The notes beneath the pieces are model-generated. The model was not told the origin of the DNA and did not search any database. It saw only the letters and a list, made by a program, of their open reading frames with translations. Of a stretch of 64,000 nt of DNA, positions 7,335 through 17,360 are shown one piece after another (the first letter of the stretch is position 1; every line of letters begins with the position of its first letter). Origin of the DNA: Shewanella sediminis HAW-EB3 (GTDB lineage Bacteria > Pseudomonadota > Gammaproteobacteria > Enterobacterales > Shewanellaceae); the NCBI RefSeq assembly GCF_000018025.1, contig NC_009831.1:5374501-5438500 (forward strand). Direction: 5' to 3'. The position numbers and the translations under genes were made by a program.

Positions 7335-8984
7335 ATGGAACGCGAATCGATGGAGTTCGATGTCGTCATCGTTGGAGCCGGCCCCGCCGGACTGGCTACA
7401 GCGTGTCGACTAATGCAGGTATCGAAAGACAGTGGCCAGGAAATTACTGTCTGTGTTGTAGAGAAAGGCTCAGAGGTTGGAGCTCATATTCTTTCAGGCG
7501 CGGTATTTGAGCCCAAAGTGCTGAGTGAGCTATTCCCCGACTGGCATGAAAAAGGCGCACCACTTCACACAGCCGTCAAATCTGATGAGATCCATATGTT
7601 AGGCTCGGCGACCGCTTCACGCGCCATGCCTCACTCTCTTCTGCCAAAAACGATGCATAATGAAGGTAACTACATTATTAGCGTAGGCAACCTGGCACGC
7701 TGGCTCGCCGAACGCGCCGAAGAGCTTGGCGTCGAAATATTTCCGGGCTTTCCGGCAAGTGAACTGCTCTTTAATGAAGATGGCAGTGTAAAAGGTATCT
7801 TGATAGGCGATATGGGCATCGGTGCCGATGGAGAGCCTAAAGATAGCTTTGAGCCAGGTATGGAGCTTCACGCAAAATATACTGTCTTCAGTGAAGGTTG
7901 CCGCGGCCATTTAGGCAAGCTACTCATCGAGAAGTATCACTTAGATAATGGCAAGACGCCACAGCACTACGGCTTAGGCTTTAAAGAGATCTGGAAAGTT
8001 CCCAGCGAACAACATGAGCAAGGCAAGGTGGTTCATACCGGCGGCTGGCCGTTAACCGAAGGCGCGTCCGGTGGTGGTTACCTCTATCACCTCGAAGATA
8101 ATCAAATCGCAGTGGGTCTTATTGTCGATCTGAATTACCAAAACCCACACCTGAGTCCATTCGATGAGTTCCAGCGTTATAAGACTCACCCGGTCATCTC
8201 GAAATACCTGACCGGCGGCGAGCGCTTAAGCTATGGTGCACGTGCCATCACTAAAGGTGGCTTAAACTCCCTACCTAAGATGAGCTTCCCTGGAGGACTT
8301 ATTATTGGTTGTAATGCCGGTACCTTAAACTTTGCTAAGGTCAAAGGTACTCATACAGCAATGAAAAGCGGCATGTTGGCGGCTGAAACAATCGCACAGG
8401 CGCTTCTGGCTGGGGTAGAGGGTGGTAAAGATCTCGACTGTTTCAATGACAGGTTCACAGAGAGCTGGTTACAGGATGAGTTATATAAGTCACGTAACTT
8501 CGGCCCGGCAATGCATAAATTTGGTACCTACCTCGGTGGCGCCTTCAACTATATTGACCAAAACTGGTTTGGTGGCAAGTTCCCTATCACCTTAAGGGAT
8601 GAGAAACCCGATCATACTCAAATGGCAGACATAAACAGCTATAGTAAGATCGATTACCCCAAACCTGACGGAAAGCTGAGTTTCGATAAGCTCTCTTCGG
8701 TTTACCTGTCAAATACCTTCCACGAAGAAGATCAGCTATGTCATCTTCGACTCAAGGATGCACGCATTCCTATCGACGTGAACTTAGTTAAGTTTGATGA
8801 ACCCGCTCAGCGCTATTGTCCTGCCGGGGTTTATGAAGTTATTGAAGAGGAAGGTGAAAGCAAGTTCGTGATCAATGCTCAAAACTGCATTCACTGTAAA
8901 ACCTGCGATATCAAAGATCCCAGCCAAAATATCACCTGGGTCACCCCTGAAGGTGGCGGTGGACCAAACTACCCGAATATGTAG
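7335..8984 (+). CDS. Electron transfer flavoprotein-ubiquinone oxidoreductase (ETF-QO)
   Basis: Inner-membrane-associated enzyme that passes electrons from ETF (fatty-acid and amino-acid oxidation) to ubiquinone. The FAD-binding GAGPAG motif is at residues 14-19 of 549. The C-terminal ferredoxin-like region carries the single [4Fe-4S] cluster ligands: a CPAGVYEV cysteine and a CIHCKTCDIKDP triplet. The ATG at 7335 is chosen over the adjoining GTG at 7332 because GAGGTGAA is 5 nt upstream. It is monocistronic, diverges from moaA and is followed by a strong terminator. Confidence 0.95.
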   Translation: MERESMEFDVVIVGAGPAGLATACRLMQVSKDSGQEITVCVVEKGSEVGAHILSGAVFEPKVLSELFPDWHEKGAPLHTAVKSDEIHMLGSATASRAMPHSLLPKTMHNEGNYIISVGNLARWLAERAEELGVEIFPGFPASELLFNEDGSVKGILIGDMGIGADGEPKDSFEPGMELHAKYTVFSEGCRGHLGKLLIEKYHLDNGKTPQHYGLGFKEIWKVPSEQHEQGKVVHTGGWPLTEGASGGGYLYHLEDNQIAVGLIVDLNYQNPHLSPFDEFQRYKTHPVISKYLTGGERLSYGARAITKGGLNSLPKMSFPGGLIIGCNAGTLNFAKVKGTHTAMKSGMLAAETIAQALLAGVEGGKDLDCFNDRFTESWLQDELYKSRNFGPAMHKFGTYLGGAFNYIDQNWFGGKFPITLRDEKPDHTQMADINSYSKIDYPKPDGKLSFDKLSSVYLSNTFHEEDQLCHLRLKDARIPIDVNLVKFDEPAQRYCPAGVYEVIEEEGESKFVINAQNCIHCKTCDIKDPSQNITWVTPEGGGGPNYPNM

Positions 8985-9001
8985 TTAGATAAGAGACAAA
9001 T

Positions 9002-9029
9002 AAAAGCGCGCACATTAGTGCGCGCTTTT
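9002..9029 (+). terminator. Rho-independent terminator after the ETF-QO gene
   Basis: A perfect GC-rich hairpin, AAAAGCGCGCAC - ATTA - GTGCGCGCTTTT, 17 nt after the stop codon, ending in a T run. It should work efficiently in the plus direction. Confidence 0.9.
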
Positions 9030-9281
9030 CTACTACGCCCCCAAATAAAGCATTGCAATCGAGTCAAAAAATAACCATACTTCTCTTCTCTAATAAAAGC
9101 GTTACAAAACAAGCAAACGCTAATTTTTCTTTCAGAAAAAAAATCCAACATCCTACTAAACTAATATCTGAACGGTTCGATAATACTGTTTAGGATTACC
9201 TATTTTTTATTACCAGATCACAGGCTCCATGACTTTGGTAACCGAAGTCCCATCGGTTCAAAAATAAGCAGGTTGCTAACT

Positions 9282-11198
9282 ATGAAATTTAATATGCTCA
9301 CAATTAAACAAAAGATATTGCTTACGGTGACGCTCGCCGTGTTGTTATCCACTATTCTGGTTGGAGTGCTCAGTCAGCGCAGTGCGAAGGAGATTGTTGA
9401 ACAGAGAATGTTAGGCTCTGAGATGCCAAACATGCTACAGCAGATCCGCAACAAGGTTGAACTCGATATTTCAACCTTAATGAATGCCGCCGAGCAACTT
9501 GCAAATAGCCGCATGTTAATCCAATGGTTAGAAGATGGACGACCAGCAGAAAGTGAAAGCTTAGTCACCAACCAGCTTAAAGATATCACCCAGCAGTATG
9601 GTTTAGCACAAGCATCATTCGCAGATCGCGAAACTGCCGCCTATTATACTCAGGACGGTTTCTTGCGTGAACTCACTCCATCTCAAGATGGCTGGTTCTT
9701 CGATTATAAAAACAGTGGCACGGAGCGCATGCTCAATGTCTTTACCGAAGCCAATGGCGATGTGAAGTTGTTCATAAACTATCAACAACCTAATGGCCGT
9801 GGCTTAGTCGGATTGGCGAAGTCACTCGATGACATGGTCAGGTTACTCGCCTCCTTTAAAATTGAAGAGACGGGCTTTGTTTATCTCGTCGACGCTAAAG
9901 GCCAGGTAAAACTGCATCAGGATACGTCTAAAATCGGCAATGCCGATCTCAATAGCTTCTACCGAGACAGCAACACCAATAGCCTGCTTAATCGCAGCGA
10001 CTTCAGTTTACTGAAAACCGAAGTCGATGGTGAGACTATGCTCGTCGCCAGTAGTTATATCCCATCGATGAATTGGTATTTGATTGCACAGGTACCCGAA
10101 GGTGAGGTTTTTGCCCTGCTTGAAGAGTCTGCCTACAAGATCTTAATCTGGACACTGCTGATTGCCGCAGGCTTTATCGTATTGGCCACTTTTGTTGCCG
10201 GCTCAGTCAGTCGCCCCATATCCGTCGTTGCCTCTATGCTGCAAAATATTGGTGAAGGTGAAGGCGACTTGCGTCAACGCCTGCCCGTCGAAGGTAATGA
10301 TGAACTCACTCAGCTCGCAAAAGGATTTAACAGCTTCATCAGTAAAATCCAAGCCTCAATTATTGAAGTAGCCGAAACCAGTGAGCAATTAAGCCTATCG
10401 GCTAAAGATGTCGCCAATCAGGCACAGCAAACCCTATCCGATAGTCAATTACAGAAAGATCAGACCATGATGGTGGTTACCGCCATCAATGAGATGGGAG
10501 CAACGGTTAACGAAATCGCCGGTAATGCTGCTCAGGCCGCCGATACCGCAAAAAATGCCGATACCGAATCCAATACAGGTCAGGTTGTCGTCACACGTGC
10601 TCGCGATACCATCAACCAGCTGTCGAATGATGTAGAGCAAGTCGGAGAGGTCATTGAATCTTTAGCGACTCATACTAAGTCGATTGGCGGTATTTTAGAT
10701 GTTATCCGCGCCGTATCTGAGCAGACCAACTTACTCGCGCTGAATGCTGCAATCGAAGCGGCACGAGCAGGTGAAGCCGGACGTGGATTTGCCGTCGTTG
10801 CCGATGAAGTTCGTAACCTTGCCTCGCGCACAGCAGAGTCGACCAACGAAGTGCAGATCATGATCGATAAGTTGCAGTCTGAGGCCAGCAGAGCTGTCGA
10901 TGCCATGACGCAGAGTCGTTCTCGCTCGATTGAAGGTGTCACAGCCGTCGATGAGGCGAGTCAGTCGCTATCGGGGATCAGTGAGCAAATTGGTCAGATT
11001 ACAGACATGAACATTCAGGTGGCTGCAGCGACTGAAGAACAGTCAACCGTGGTTGAAGATATCAACCGTAATGTCACCGAGATCAGTGACATTACACAAA
11101 GAACTGCTGACACCTCTGAAGCTGTTGCTCAAGCGAGCCAATCCCTCAATCAGCTAGCCAACCGCTTGGATACCTTAGTGGCGGGCTTTAAGGTATAA
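9282..11198 (+). CDS. Methyl-accepting chemotaxis protein with dCache sensor
   Basis: Membrane chemoreceptor of 638 residues. There is a transmembrane segment at about 11-33, a periplasmic double-Cache domain (about 40-285, including [10 protein letters not shown] and the strand [15 protein letters not shown]), a second membrane segment at about 290-312, a HAMP domain, and a long cytoplasmic signalling coil. The coil contains the invariant tip [19 protein letters not shown]. The ATG at 9282 is preferred; the frame back to 9273 relies on a TTG. The ligand is unknown. The periplasmic domain resembles that of the diguanylate cyclase at 15903-17360. It stands alone. Confidence 0.92.
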   Translation: MKFNMLTIKQKILLTVTLAVLLSTILVGVLSQRSAKEIVEQRMLGSEMPNMLQQIRNKVELDISTLMNAAEQLANSRMLIQWLEDGRPAESESLVTNQLKDITQQYGLAQASFADRETAAYYTQDGFLRELTPSQDGWFFDYKNSGTERMLNVFTEANGDVKLFINYQQPNGRGLVGLAKSLDDMVRLLASFKIEETGFVYLVDAKGQVKLHQDTSKIGNADLNSFYRDSNTNSLLNRSDFSLLKTEVDGETMLVASSYIPSMNWYLIAQVPEGEVFALLEESAYKILIWTLLIAAGFIVLATFVAGSVSRPISVVASMLQNIGEGEGDLRQRLPVEGNDELTQLAKGFNSFISKIQASIIEVAETSEQLSLSAKDVANQAQQTLSDSQLQKDQTMMVVTAINEMGATVNEIAGNAAQAADTAKNADTESNTGQVVVTRARDTINQLSNDVEQVGEVIESLATHTKSIGGILDVIRAVSEQTNLLALNAAIEAARAGEAGRGFAVVADEVRNLASRTAESTNEVQIMIDKLQSEASRAVDAMTQSRSRSIEGVTAVDEASQSLSGISEQIGQITDMNIQVAAATEEQSTVVEDINRNVTEISDITQRTADTSEAVAQASQSLNQLANRLDTLVAGFKV

Positions 11199-11300
11199 CG
11201 GCTCAAAGAGCAAAGATGACGCGGTGCTGGAAAATGGCCTTAGGCCTAATCGACACTAACGTTATTTTTGCTCTAAAAAACCATAGACTAGTTTGCTAAC

Positions 11301-11324
11301 TTTCCGGGGTTCAATCCCCGGAAA
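11301..11324. terminator. Hairpin between convergent genes
   Basis: TTTCCGGGG and CCCCGGAAA form a 9-bp stem around a 6-nt loop, between the chemoreceptor and the DUF4870 gene, which face each other. No strong U run follows on either strand, so it is only a possible bidirectional terminator. Confidence 0.4.
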
Positions 11325-11330
11325 CAGAGG

Positions 11331-11699
11331 CTAGCTTCGCGGTTTGATAAACTTGATGGTCATAGGGTACTTGTAACATATCCCCTCACTGGCCTTCATC
11401 GCCGCTATGATAGTCACCACAATATCGAACACAGCCAAAAATCCAACCAGAATAAAGCCTATACCCACAAACATCAGTACAACACTAATCATCACATAGA
11501 TCATCATGCTGATCTTAAAGTTGAGGCAATTACGTCCACACTCATCAACAAACTGAATCTCATCCCGTTGCATCAGCCAGACGATCAAGGGGCCGAGTAC
11601 GCTTCCAAACGGTATTATGTAGCCGGCAAAACTGGCGACGTGAACCACGATTCCCATGTTCTTCTCATCTTGCGTCAACGCTTGTGCTTGATCTGTCAC
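11331..11699 (-). CDS. DUF4870 (Tic20-like) membrane protein
   Basis: A small inner-membrane protein of 122 residues with three to four hydrophobic segments (about 18-45, 62-85 and 85-105). The layout is that of DUF4870: an N-terminal EKNMGIVVHVASFAGYI stretch, a polar QRDEIQFVDECGRNCLNFK loop and a C-terminal KASEGICYKYPMTIKFI tail. No function is established for the family in bacteria. It lies 36 nt downstream of the MOSC gene on the same strand and may share its transcript. Confidence 0.8.
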   Translation of the reverse strand: MTDQAQALTQDEKNMGIVVHVASFAGYIIPFGSVLGPLIVWLMQRDEIQFVDECGRNCLNFKISMMIYVMISVVLMFVGIGFILVGFLAVFDIVVTIIAAMKASEGICYKYPMTIKFIKPRS

Positions 11700-11735
11700 C
11701 TTTCTTCTCCCTGAATCAATTTGGACTGAATACGA

Positions 11736-12434
11736 TTAACCTGATTTCGGACCAAACAGGCGCATCTGCCAGTCCTCAATTTTTTGAGTGTCTAATCTTC
11801 TTTGTAAGCTATTAACCCAAGAGGCAGCAAGGCCTTCACAGGAAGACAGCCTGTCATAGGCGCGAGCATCAAACTCTGGTGCAAAATAGAGAGTCATCGC
11901 TTCCCTAACGCTGATGTCACTGCGGCGCTCGATCAATGATACGCCATTATCAATATGTATTTGACCGGGCTTAAGCACACGATAGAACCAGCCACACAGA
12001 CCGCTGGTCTGCATCGCATAAGCAAACTCTTTATGACCAAACTGTTGATTTAGCTTGAAACATGGCGATCTGGGTTGAGTCACCTGCAGCTCAACATCTC
12101 CAATAGCGATAATATCACCGATATAGACCTGACTCTCATTCAAACCAACAGTGCTGATGTTCTCTCCCATCGCAGGGGCATCTTTAAACTGAGCCATCAT
12201 ATCCCAGCGACGATATTGCCCGTAATGCTCACGGGGAAAATGATGTAACACACGATCCGGCCCGCCGTGGTGACGAGGGTCGGCCTGAGCATCCCCTAAT
12301 ACAGTCTCAACGCTGACATCTAACTCGGTAGCTGTGATTTTTTGATCTATGCCACTGGGAATTCCAGACTCAAGACGGGTCTCACTGCCCAGATACAGTC
12401 CAGATAACCGGTTTACGAGTACACCTTTCGACAT
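11736..12434 (-). CDS. MOSC-domain protein, YiiM-like
   Basis: A 232-residue YiiM-type protein: a MOSC domain (about residues 35-165) followed by a three-helix C-terminal domain. The conserved cysteine that can hold sulfur or molybdenum cofactor is C125 in PRSPCFKLN, and the motif DPRHHGGPDRVLHHF is typical. YiiM proteins use molybdenum cofactor to detoxify N-hydroxylated bases such as 6-hydroxylaminopurine in E. coli. Its function here is inferred from similarity. It diverges from a lipoprotein gene. Confidence 0.88.
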   Translation of the reverse strand: MSKGVLVNRLSGLYLGSETRLESGIPSGIDQKITATELDVSVETVLGDAQADPRHHGGPDRVLHHFPREHYGQYRRWDMMAQFKDAPAMGENISTVGLNESQVYIGDIIAIGDVELQVTQPRSPCFKLNQQFGHKEFAYAMQTSGLCGWFYRVLKPGQIHIDNGVSLIERRSDISVREAMTLYFAPEFDARAYDRLSSCEGLAASWVNSLQRRLDTQKIEDWQMRLFGPKSG

Positions 12435-12602
12435 CTAATTCTCCCCATTATTATTGAATAAAAATAAACAAAAATTCGACCAATGGCTTCGTGCGCCCTA
12501 ACAATGAACAGACATATCCATACAAAGTGAGTCTGTTTATCATCTGAACCAACAAAGATAATGGCACCAATATTAAACAACCCGCTTACTTAAGGCTAGA
12601 TT

Positions 12603-13055
12603 ATGAACTTTATTCGCCGCATTGCGATCTGCACATTCGTTATTTTATCCGTTTCCGGCTGCGCTACCTCCTACGATACCCAAAAATCGTTCTGGAGTTT
12701 CGGCAAGGGCTTCGATATCACCCAGATAGCCGAAGATAGCTGGCAAATCGGCTTTGTCGGTAACACTCATACCGATCGTGCACTTGCCAGAAAATATATG
12801 CTGCGAAAAGCAGCCGAATTAGCCGATGGCGCCAACTATCCTTACTTTGTTCTCAGCAGTGAGCAAAACAACAAAGACACGGTAGCCAGTGGTGGTGTCG
12901 GCTTTAAGGGCGATGATTGGTTATATAGTTTAGGGAATATCGAAAATGAAACTTCTGTCATCGTCGAAGTCACCGGATTAACCGAGAAAACAGAAAAAAC
13001 TTCACGGGTTTACGATACACGCTACATTCTTAACAAGATTAAATTCGATAGCTAG
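12603..13055 (+). CDS. Lipoprotein, CC0125/CC1285-like
   Basis: A 150-residue protein with a lipoprotein signal peptide: a positively charged start, a hydrophobic core, and the lipobox VSGC at residues 17-20. The mature region (FDITQIAEDSWQIGFVGNT and ARKYMLRKAAELADGANYP) resembles the CC0125/CC1285 family of small lipoproteins of unknown function. It precedes the RstA-like regulator by 105 nt on the same strand and could be cotranscribed with it. Confidence 0.75.
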   Translation: MNFIRRIAICTFVILSVSGCATSYDTQKSFWSFGKGFDITQIAEDSWQIGFVGNTHTDRALARKYMLRKAAELADGANYPYFVLSSEQNNKDTVASGGVGFKGDDWLYSLGNIENETSVIVEVTGLTEKTEKTSRVYDTRYILNKIKFDS

Positions 13056-13160
13056 TTTGAAGATTTGGTACCTATAGCCCAATTTACTGACAATAATTCT
13101 GTCGGATACCGACAAGGAGTGCTAAATTTGCCAAAGATATCGCAGCAGCCCCCGGAAGAG

Positions 13161-13856
13161 ATGAACAATATAACCGCCGTACTCGTTGAAGATGATGAGA
13201 AGATCAGTGAACTGCTTTCATGTTATCTGGAGAGACAAAATATTCGGGTCACTTGCGTCAATGATGGTGCCGATGCCGTCGCCACCATCATTGATAAACA
13301 GCCTGATATTGTGATCCTCGACCTTATGCTGCCGAATGTGGATGGATTTACTATTTGTCGTCAAATCCAACCTCAATACAGTGGCAAGCTGCTCTTTCTA
13401 ACCGCCAGTGAAGACGATATGGATCAGGTCGCCGCACTCGAAATGGGCGCCGATGACTTTGTCGTCAAGCCAGTGCAACCCAGGGTACTTCTCGCCAGAC
13501 TACGCATGCTACTCAGGCGTCATGCCGATAGTCCGAAGCCAATATCTAAAGAGCTCACATTTGGTGAGCTCTATCTGGATAATCAGCGTAAACAGTGTCG
13601 CCTGGCAAAGCTCGATGCCAAGCTCACCAGCAGTGAGTTCGATCTGTTGTGGTTACTCGCGACCCATGCCGACGAGGTGTTATCCCGTGACTTCTTAGTC
13701 AAGACGATTCGTGGTATCGAATACGATGGCATAGATCGCACCATAGACAACAAGATAGTGGTATTACGCAAGAAACTCGGCGATAACCCCGCCCTTCCCA
13801 GGAAAATCATCACTGTACGGGCTAAGGGCTATCTGTTTGTACCGGACCGTTGGTAA
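13161..13856 (+). CDS. RstA-like OmpR-family response regulator
   Basis: A DNA-binding response regulator of 232 residues. The receiver has E10, D11, D12, phospho-acceptor D54 in LDLMLP and K103. The winged-helix output domain includes SSEFDLLWLLATHADEVL and YDGIDRTIDNKIVVLRKKLG and ends in TVRAKGYLF, all very like RstA. The ATG at 13161 has GGAAGAG directly upstream; the frame back to 13065 uses a TTG and adds 32 unlikely residues. It is 34 nt from the cognate kinase gene. Confidence 0.9.
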   Translation: MNNITAVLVEDDEKISELLSCYLERQNIRVTCVNDGADAVATIIDKQPDIVILDLMLPNVDGFTICRQIQPQYSGKLLFLTASEDDMDQVAALEMGADDFVVKPVQPRVLLARLRMLLRRHADSPKPISKELTFGELYLDNQRKQCRLAKLDAKLTSSEFDLLWLLATHADEVLSRDFLVKTIRGIEYDGIDRTIDNKIVVLRKKLGDNPALPRKIITVRAKGYLFVPDRW

Positions 13857-13890
13857 TGGTATCAAGATCTATTAATCGTTAGGAAAACCG

Positions 13891-15174
13891 ATGAAGCGAC
13901 TGTTTCTATTATCTTATGGAATCATCTTAATCACCTTTTTTATCGCCATGATAGCGATGGATCAGTTTGAGCTTTTTTCTACCGATGAGATTGAAGAAAT
14001 TTCATTCGGCAATGACATCTCGGCAACCGCAGGTCTACTGACAAAGATAGCCGAACTCAAAGGCCAAGCCCAAGCCGAGCATTCATTTAAAAAGTTCACG
14101 GAGAAGATGCACTTAACCCTGGATACATATGAAACAACAAGTTCTGAAATCAGTGCAGTGATAAGATCTCACCTCTTAGAGAGGAATTTTTTTATCGAAG
14201 ATGCCGAGGAGAATATTGCCTACTTCACCTTTGGCGATAAGCAGAAAATCTATCGTATAGCTTCTGATATGAGCTCTCCTTTTATGCAGCAGATAAGTGA
14301 TAAGGAGTGGCTTACACTAATTGAGATCTGTACGGCACTCGCTATCATCACTTTTATCGTGCTCTTCTTTCTCGCCAGAAGGTTACGTCGGTTGGAGAAA
14401 ACCTATATCGCCTTCGCCGATGGTGACTTTACCGCCAGGGCATCGACTAAGATGTTCCATAACGTGGGTAAACTAAATCAAACTTTCAATATTATGGCCG
14501 ACCGAATTTCACAACTTATCAGTAGTAACCGAAACCTGACTAACGCGGTTGCACACGAGTTCAGAACCCCCATTTTCCGCATTCAATGTAATCTGGATAT
14601 GCTCGATGATTCAAAGGTGCGCCCAGACCAAATGCCTCATCTGGAAGGGATCCAATCGGATCTGAATGAACTCAACAGCATGGTCGAAGAGCTACTGCAC
14701 TTCTCTAAACTGGAACGCCTGGATACCAGCTTAGCACTGGAACCGACCGACATAGGGAACCTGCTTGAGAAGCAGCTTAACCACCTTCAATTTGAAACCG
14801 AGGCTAAGCTCACACTAGATGTCAGAGATAACTGCATCGCCCCGGTATCGGTGAGAGCACTGCAGCGCGCACTGGGGAATGTCATCCGTAATGGCTATAA
14901 ATATGCGAACTCTGAGGTGAGAATATCACTGCAGGCAAGCCCGGAAGAACTTCACATTACGATTGAAAATGACGGCCCGAATATTCCCGTTAAAGACAGA
15001 GTAACCATTTTTGATCCCTTCGTACGCCTGGACAGGTCGAGAGACAGGCAAAGCGGCGGACATGGACTGGGTTTAGCGATCACTAAGCAGATAATAAAGC
15101 AGCACAAGGGCCGCATCTATATCTCTGACAGCAATATGGGCGGAGCCTGTTTTAATATCAAGCTACCATTATGA
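13891..15174 (+). CDS. RstB-like sensor histidine kinase
   Basis: A 427-residue inner-membrane kinase. The membrane segments are about 5-23 and 142-162, enclosing a periplasmic sensor of some 115 residues. A HAMP region follows, then the dimerisation helix with the phosphorylated H222 in AHEFRTP, the N box around N334 (VIRNGYKYAN), and the G box GGHGLGLAIT near 395-405. The layout and the sequence around H222 resemble RstB. The signal is unknown. It pairs with the regulator 34 nt upstream. Confidence 0.9.
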   Translation: MKRLFLLSYGIILITFFIAMIAMDQFELFSTDEIEEISFGNDISATAGLLTKIAELKGQAQAEHSFKKFTEKMHLTLDTYETTSSEISAVIRSHLLERNFFIEDAEENIAYFTFGDKQKIYRIASDMSSPFMQQISDKEWLTLIEICTALAIITFIVLFFLARRLRRLEKTYIAFADGDFTARASTKMFHNVGKLNQTFNIMADRISQLISSNRNLTNAVAHEFRTPIFRIQCNLDMLDDSKVRPDQMPHLEGIQSDLNELNSMVEELLHFSKLERLDTSLALEPTDIGNLLEKQLNHLQFETEAKLTLDVRDNCIAPVSVRALQRALGNVIRNGYKYANSEVRISLQASPEELHITIENDGPNIPVKDRVTIFDPFVRLDRSRDRQSGGHGLGLAITKQIIKQHKGRIYISDSNMGGACFNIKLPL

Positions 15175-15361
15175 AGGCTATAAACATGCACAGGTCTCCT
15201 CCATCACTCAGTTAATGTGTCGCCATTAAAACCTACTTGCACCCTACTTTTTCCTGACAGGCAAATTCGGTCTATATCTGTTGGCATACAAACTCATACA
15301 TACTCATTCTGGTTTAGCTCTCCTACTGCTCACATAATAACCTTTCAATGCAGGAGGCCAT

Positions 15362-15874
15362 ATGAAATCTATATTTCTCACCACAATGCTAATCGCCGCA
15401 GCGCTTAGCAACAAGGAAGCACAAGCTCCTCTGATAGCGCCGCACCTGATTGCGCCGGATGATATAGGTAACAGCCTCGAAGAGTATCATCATAGGCGGC
15501 AAGCTTTAGCTCTCAATTTCAAGAACCATAGCCACCCGATTCACCTCATAGATATCACTCACACGGCGCTCATTGTGAGCTACGAAAATGGAATCGTAGT
15601 GATGGGTTTCAATCATGCGAAGGGGCAGCCGACGAGCCAATTGAGCGTCTATGAAGGCCAATTTGATTCCAGAGTGTTTGATTCGAAAAAATTTGAAATG
15701 AGCTCGTTAGATAGCGCAGAAAATATATATACCTCTACCGATGTATCCATTGCTCAGGATAAATATAATCAGATCTATATCGGTAAGCTAAAAGAGCAAA
15801 ATGGTGCAGAATCTTTCACGGCAAGAGTCGTTTTCAACAAGACTCTTATGACCCATCATTCTAATATTGAATAG
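15362..15874 (+). CDS. Secreted protein of unknown function
   Basis: A 170-residue protein that I do not recognise. A signal peptide is likely (MKSIFLTTMLIAAALS, then about EAQA at residues 19-22). The rest is a polar soluble domain without cysteine; no transmembrane segment or known motif is visible. The start is strong: AGGAGG lies 4 nt before the ATG. It is 187 nt downstream of the RstB-like kinase on the same strand, so it may be a target or accessory of that system, which is inference from position only. Confidence 0.65.
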   Translation: MKSIFLTTMLIAAALSNKEAQAPLIAPHLIAPDDIGNSLEEYHHRRQALALNFKNHSHPIHLIDITHTALIVSYENGIVVMGFNHAKGQPTSQLSVYEGQFDSRVFDSKKFEMSSLDSAENIYTSTDVSIAQDKYNQIYIGKLKEQNGAESFTARVVFNKTLMTHHSNIE

Positions 15875-15902
15875 ATAGGCTGCGGAGCAGAGTGCACCCC
15901 AC

Positions 15903-17360
15903 TCAATGGGAGAGAACCACCTGATCACGTCCCAACTCTTTTGCCTGGTAAAGAGCAACATCGGCACGATTTATCAACTCATTGGGTTTTTCGGTGTGAT
16001 TATATTCCGCAACGCCCGAACTCACAGTCACACAGATCTCATGCTCATTGACTCTGATCTTTCGCTTGGCAATCTTTCCCCGGATCCGCTCAGCGACGTC
16101 GACGGCGTGGCTTAACTCCAGGTTGGGTAGCAAAAGCAGAAACTCTTCTCCTCCCCAGCGACAAACCACATCCTTCTCTCTTAGCTGGTTTTTCAATACG
16201 CTGCTCACCGTTTTAATCACCAAGTCACCTATGTTGTGGCCATAAGTGTCATTCACCCTCTTAAAGAGATCGATATCGAGCAATATAATTGAAACCGGAG
16301 TCTCGCTCTCATCGGCCTCGGCCATCGCCTTTGCAAAATACTCTTCGAATATTTGCCGATTGGCAACCCCCGTCAGTTTATCTGTCGAAGCCATAAACTC
16401 CAGTTTTCTCTGGTAACGCCCCAAGGTTAAGTTTGCGACCATTAAAATACCGATAGTCACAATAAAGCTGATGGCAAGATTCGCCCAAAAGGTGGTTAAT
16501 AATTTCTTCTCACTATCGACCTCCTCCTGTTCAACCATCAGGTACCATTTAAACTCAGGGACGAAACGGCTATTGAGATAGACCGTTTTACCATCCCTCA
16601 TATAGGTCAGTGACGCACTCGGACTGGTCAAAATTCGTGTCGCTAACTTATCCACCCCCTCTGTATCCTGTATTGTCTTCCCCCCGGAAAATGCCTCACC
16701 ATGAAGGGTTATATGCCCCTCTCGATCGACAAAATAGACATGCCTGTTGTACCGTTTCTCGTATCGCTCAATCAAGGTTCTCACTCTCTCTACTGCAAGA
16801 CCTACCCCGGTAATACCAATAAATCCGCCTTCAAAATCAAAGACTTTATAATTCACATACACGACAGTCTGCTTGGCATCAGTGGAACCGGGACCTATAT
16901 TAATTTCGTAAAGTTCTGAGCTGGCGAGTGACCGAACCCGGAAATACCACGCATCTTCAGGATCAATATCTTTAATCTGTTTCAGGACGCCTGAAGAGTG
17001 ATAGTAATTTCTGGTTTTTTCAGATACGAAAAAGCTGGTCACGGTATCGTACTTGTCTTGAATTTCTCTAAGATAATGGATCAGCTTCTCGGGACCTTGC
17101 TCTTTATTAATCGCCCAATCACGAACAAAAGTATCTTGTGCCATCAGAGAAGAGATGAATATGGGTTGCAACAGGTCTTGTTGAATTTCCGAATAGATAT
17201 TGTCACTGGTCAGGGGTAAGGTATTTTCTTCAATTTGCGCACTCAGGGAGCTATGCGCAACCTGATAACTGATCCCGCTGGTCGCGATGAAAGCACCAAA
17301 GAGCAGAACGGAAAGGATCCAGACAAATTTTCTCTTATCATTCCAAATTGTCTTACCCAT
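15903..17360 (-). CDS. Diguanylate cyclase with dCache sensor (GGDEF)
   Basis: Makes cyclic di-GMP from two GTP. The 485-residue protein has an N-terminal membrane segment (about 12-32), a periplasmic double-Cache region (about 45-285), a second membrane segment (about 293-315) and a C-terminal GGDEF domain. The active-site motif is intact as GGEEF in CRWGGEEFLLLLP. REKD lies five residues before it, matching the RxxD inhibitory I-site. STDKLTGVANRQIFEE starts the domain. The sensor resembles that of the nearby chemoreceptor. AGGATAA precedes the start. Confidence 0.92.
   Translation of the reverse strand: MGKTIWNDKRKFVWILSVLLFGAFIATSGISYQVAHSSLSAQIEENTLPLTSDNIYSEIQQDLLQPIFISSLMAQDTFVRDWAINKEQGPEKLIHYLREIQDKYDTVTSFFVSEKTRNYYHSSGVLKQIKDIDPEDAWYFRVRSLASSELYEINIGPGSTDAKQTVVYVNYKVFDFEGGFIGITGVGLAVERVRTLIERYEKRYNRHVYFVDREGHITLHGEAFSGGKTIQDTEGVDKLATRILTSPSASLTYMRDGKTVYLNSRFVPEFKWYLMVEQEEVDSEKKLLTTFWANLAISFIVTIGILMVANLTLGRYQRKLEFMASTDKLTGVANRQIFEEYFAKAMAEADESETPVSIILLDIDLFKRVNDTYGHNIGDLVIKTVSSVLKNQLREKDVVCRWGGEEFLLLLPNLELSHAVDVAERIRGKIAKRKIRVNEHEICVTVSSGVAEYNHTEKPNELINRADVALYQAKELGRDQVVLSH

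Noticed and set aside
11301..11324. tRNA-like T arm (GGGGTTCAATCCCC)
   Set aside because: No acceptor, D or anticodon arm can be built around it; it is just a hairpin between convergent genes.
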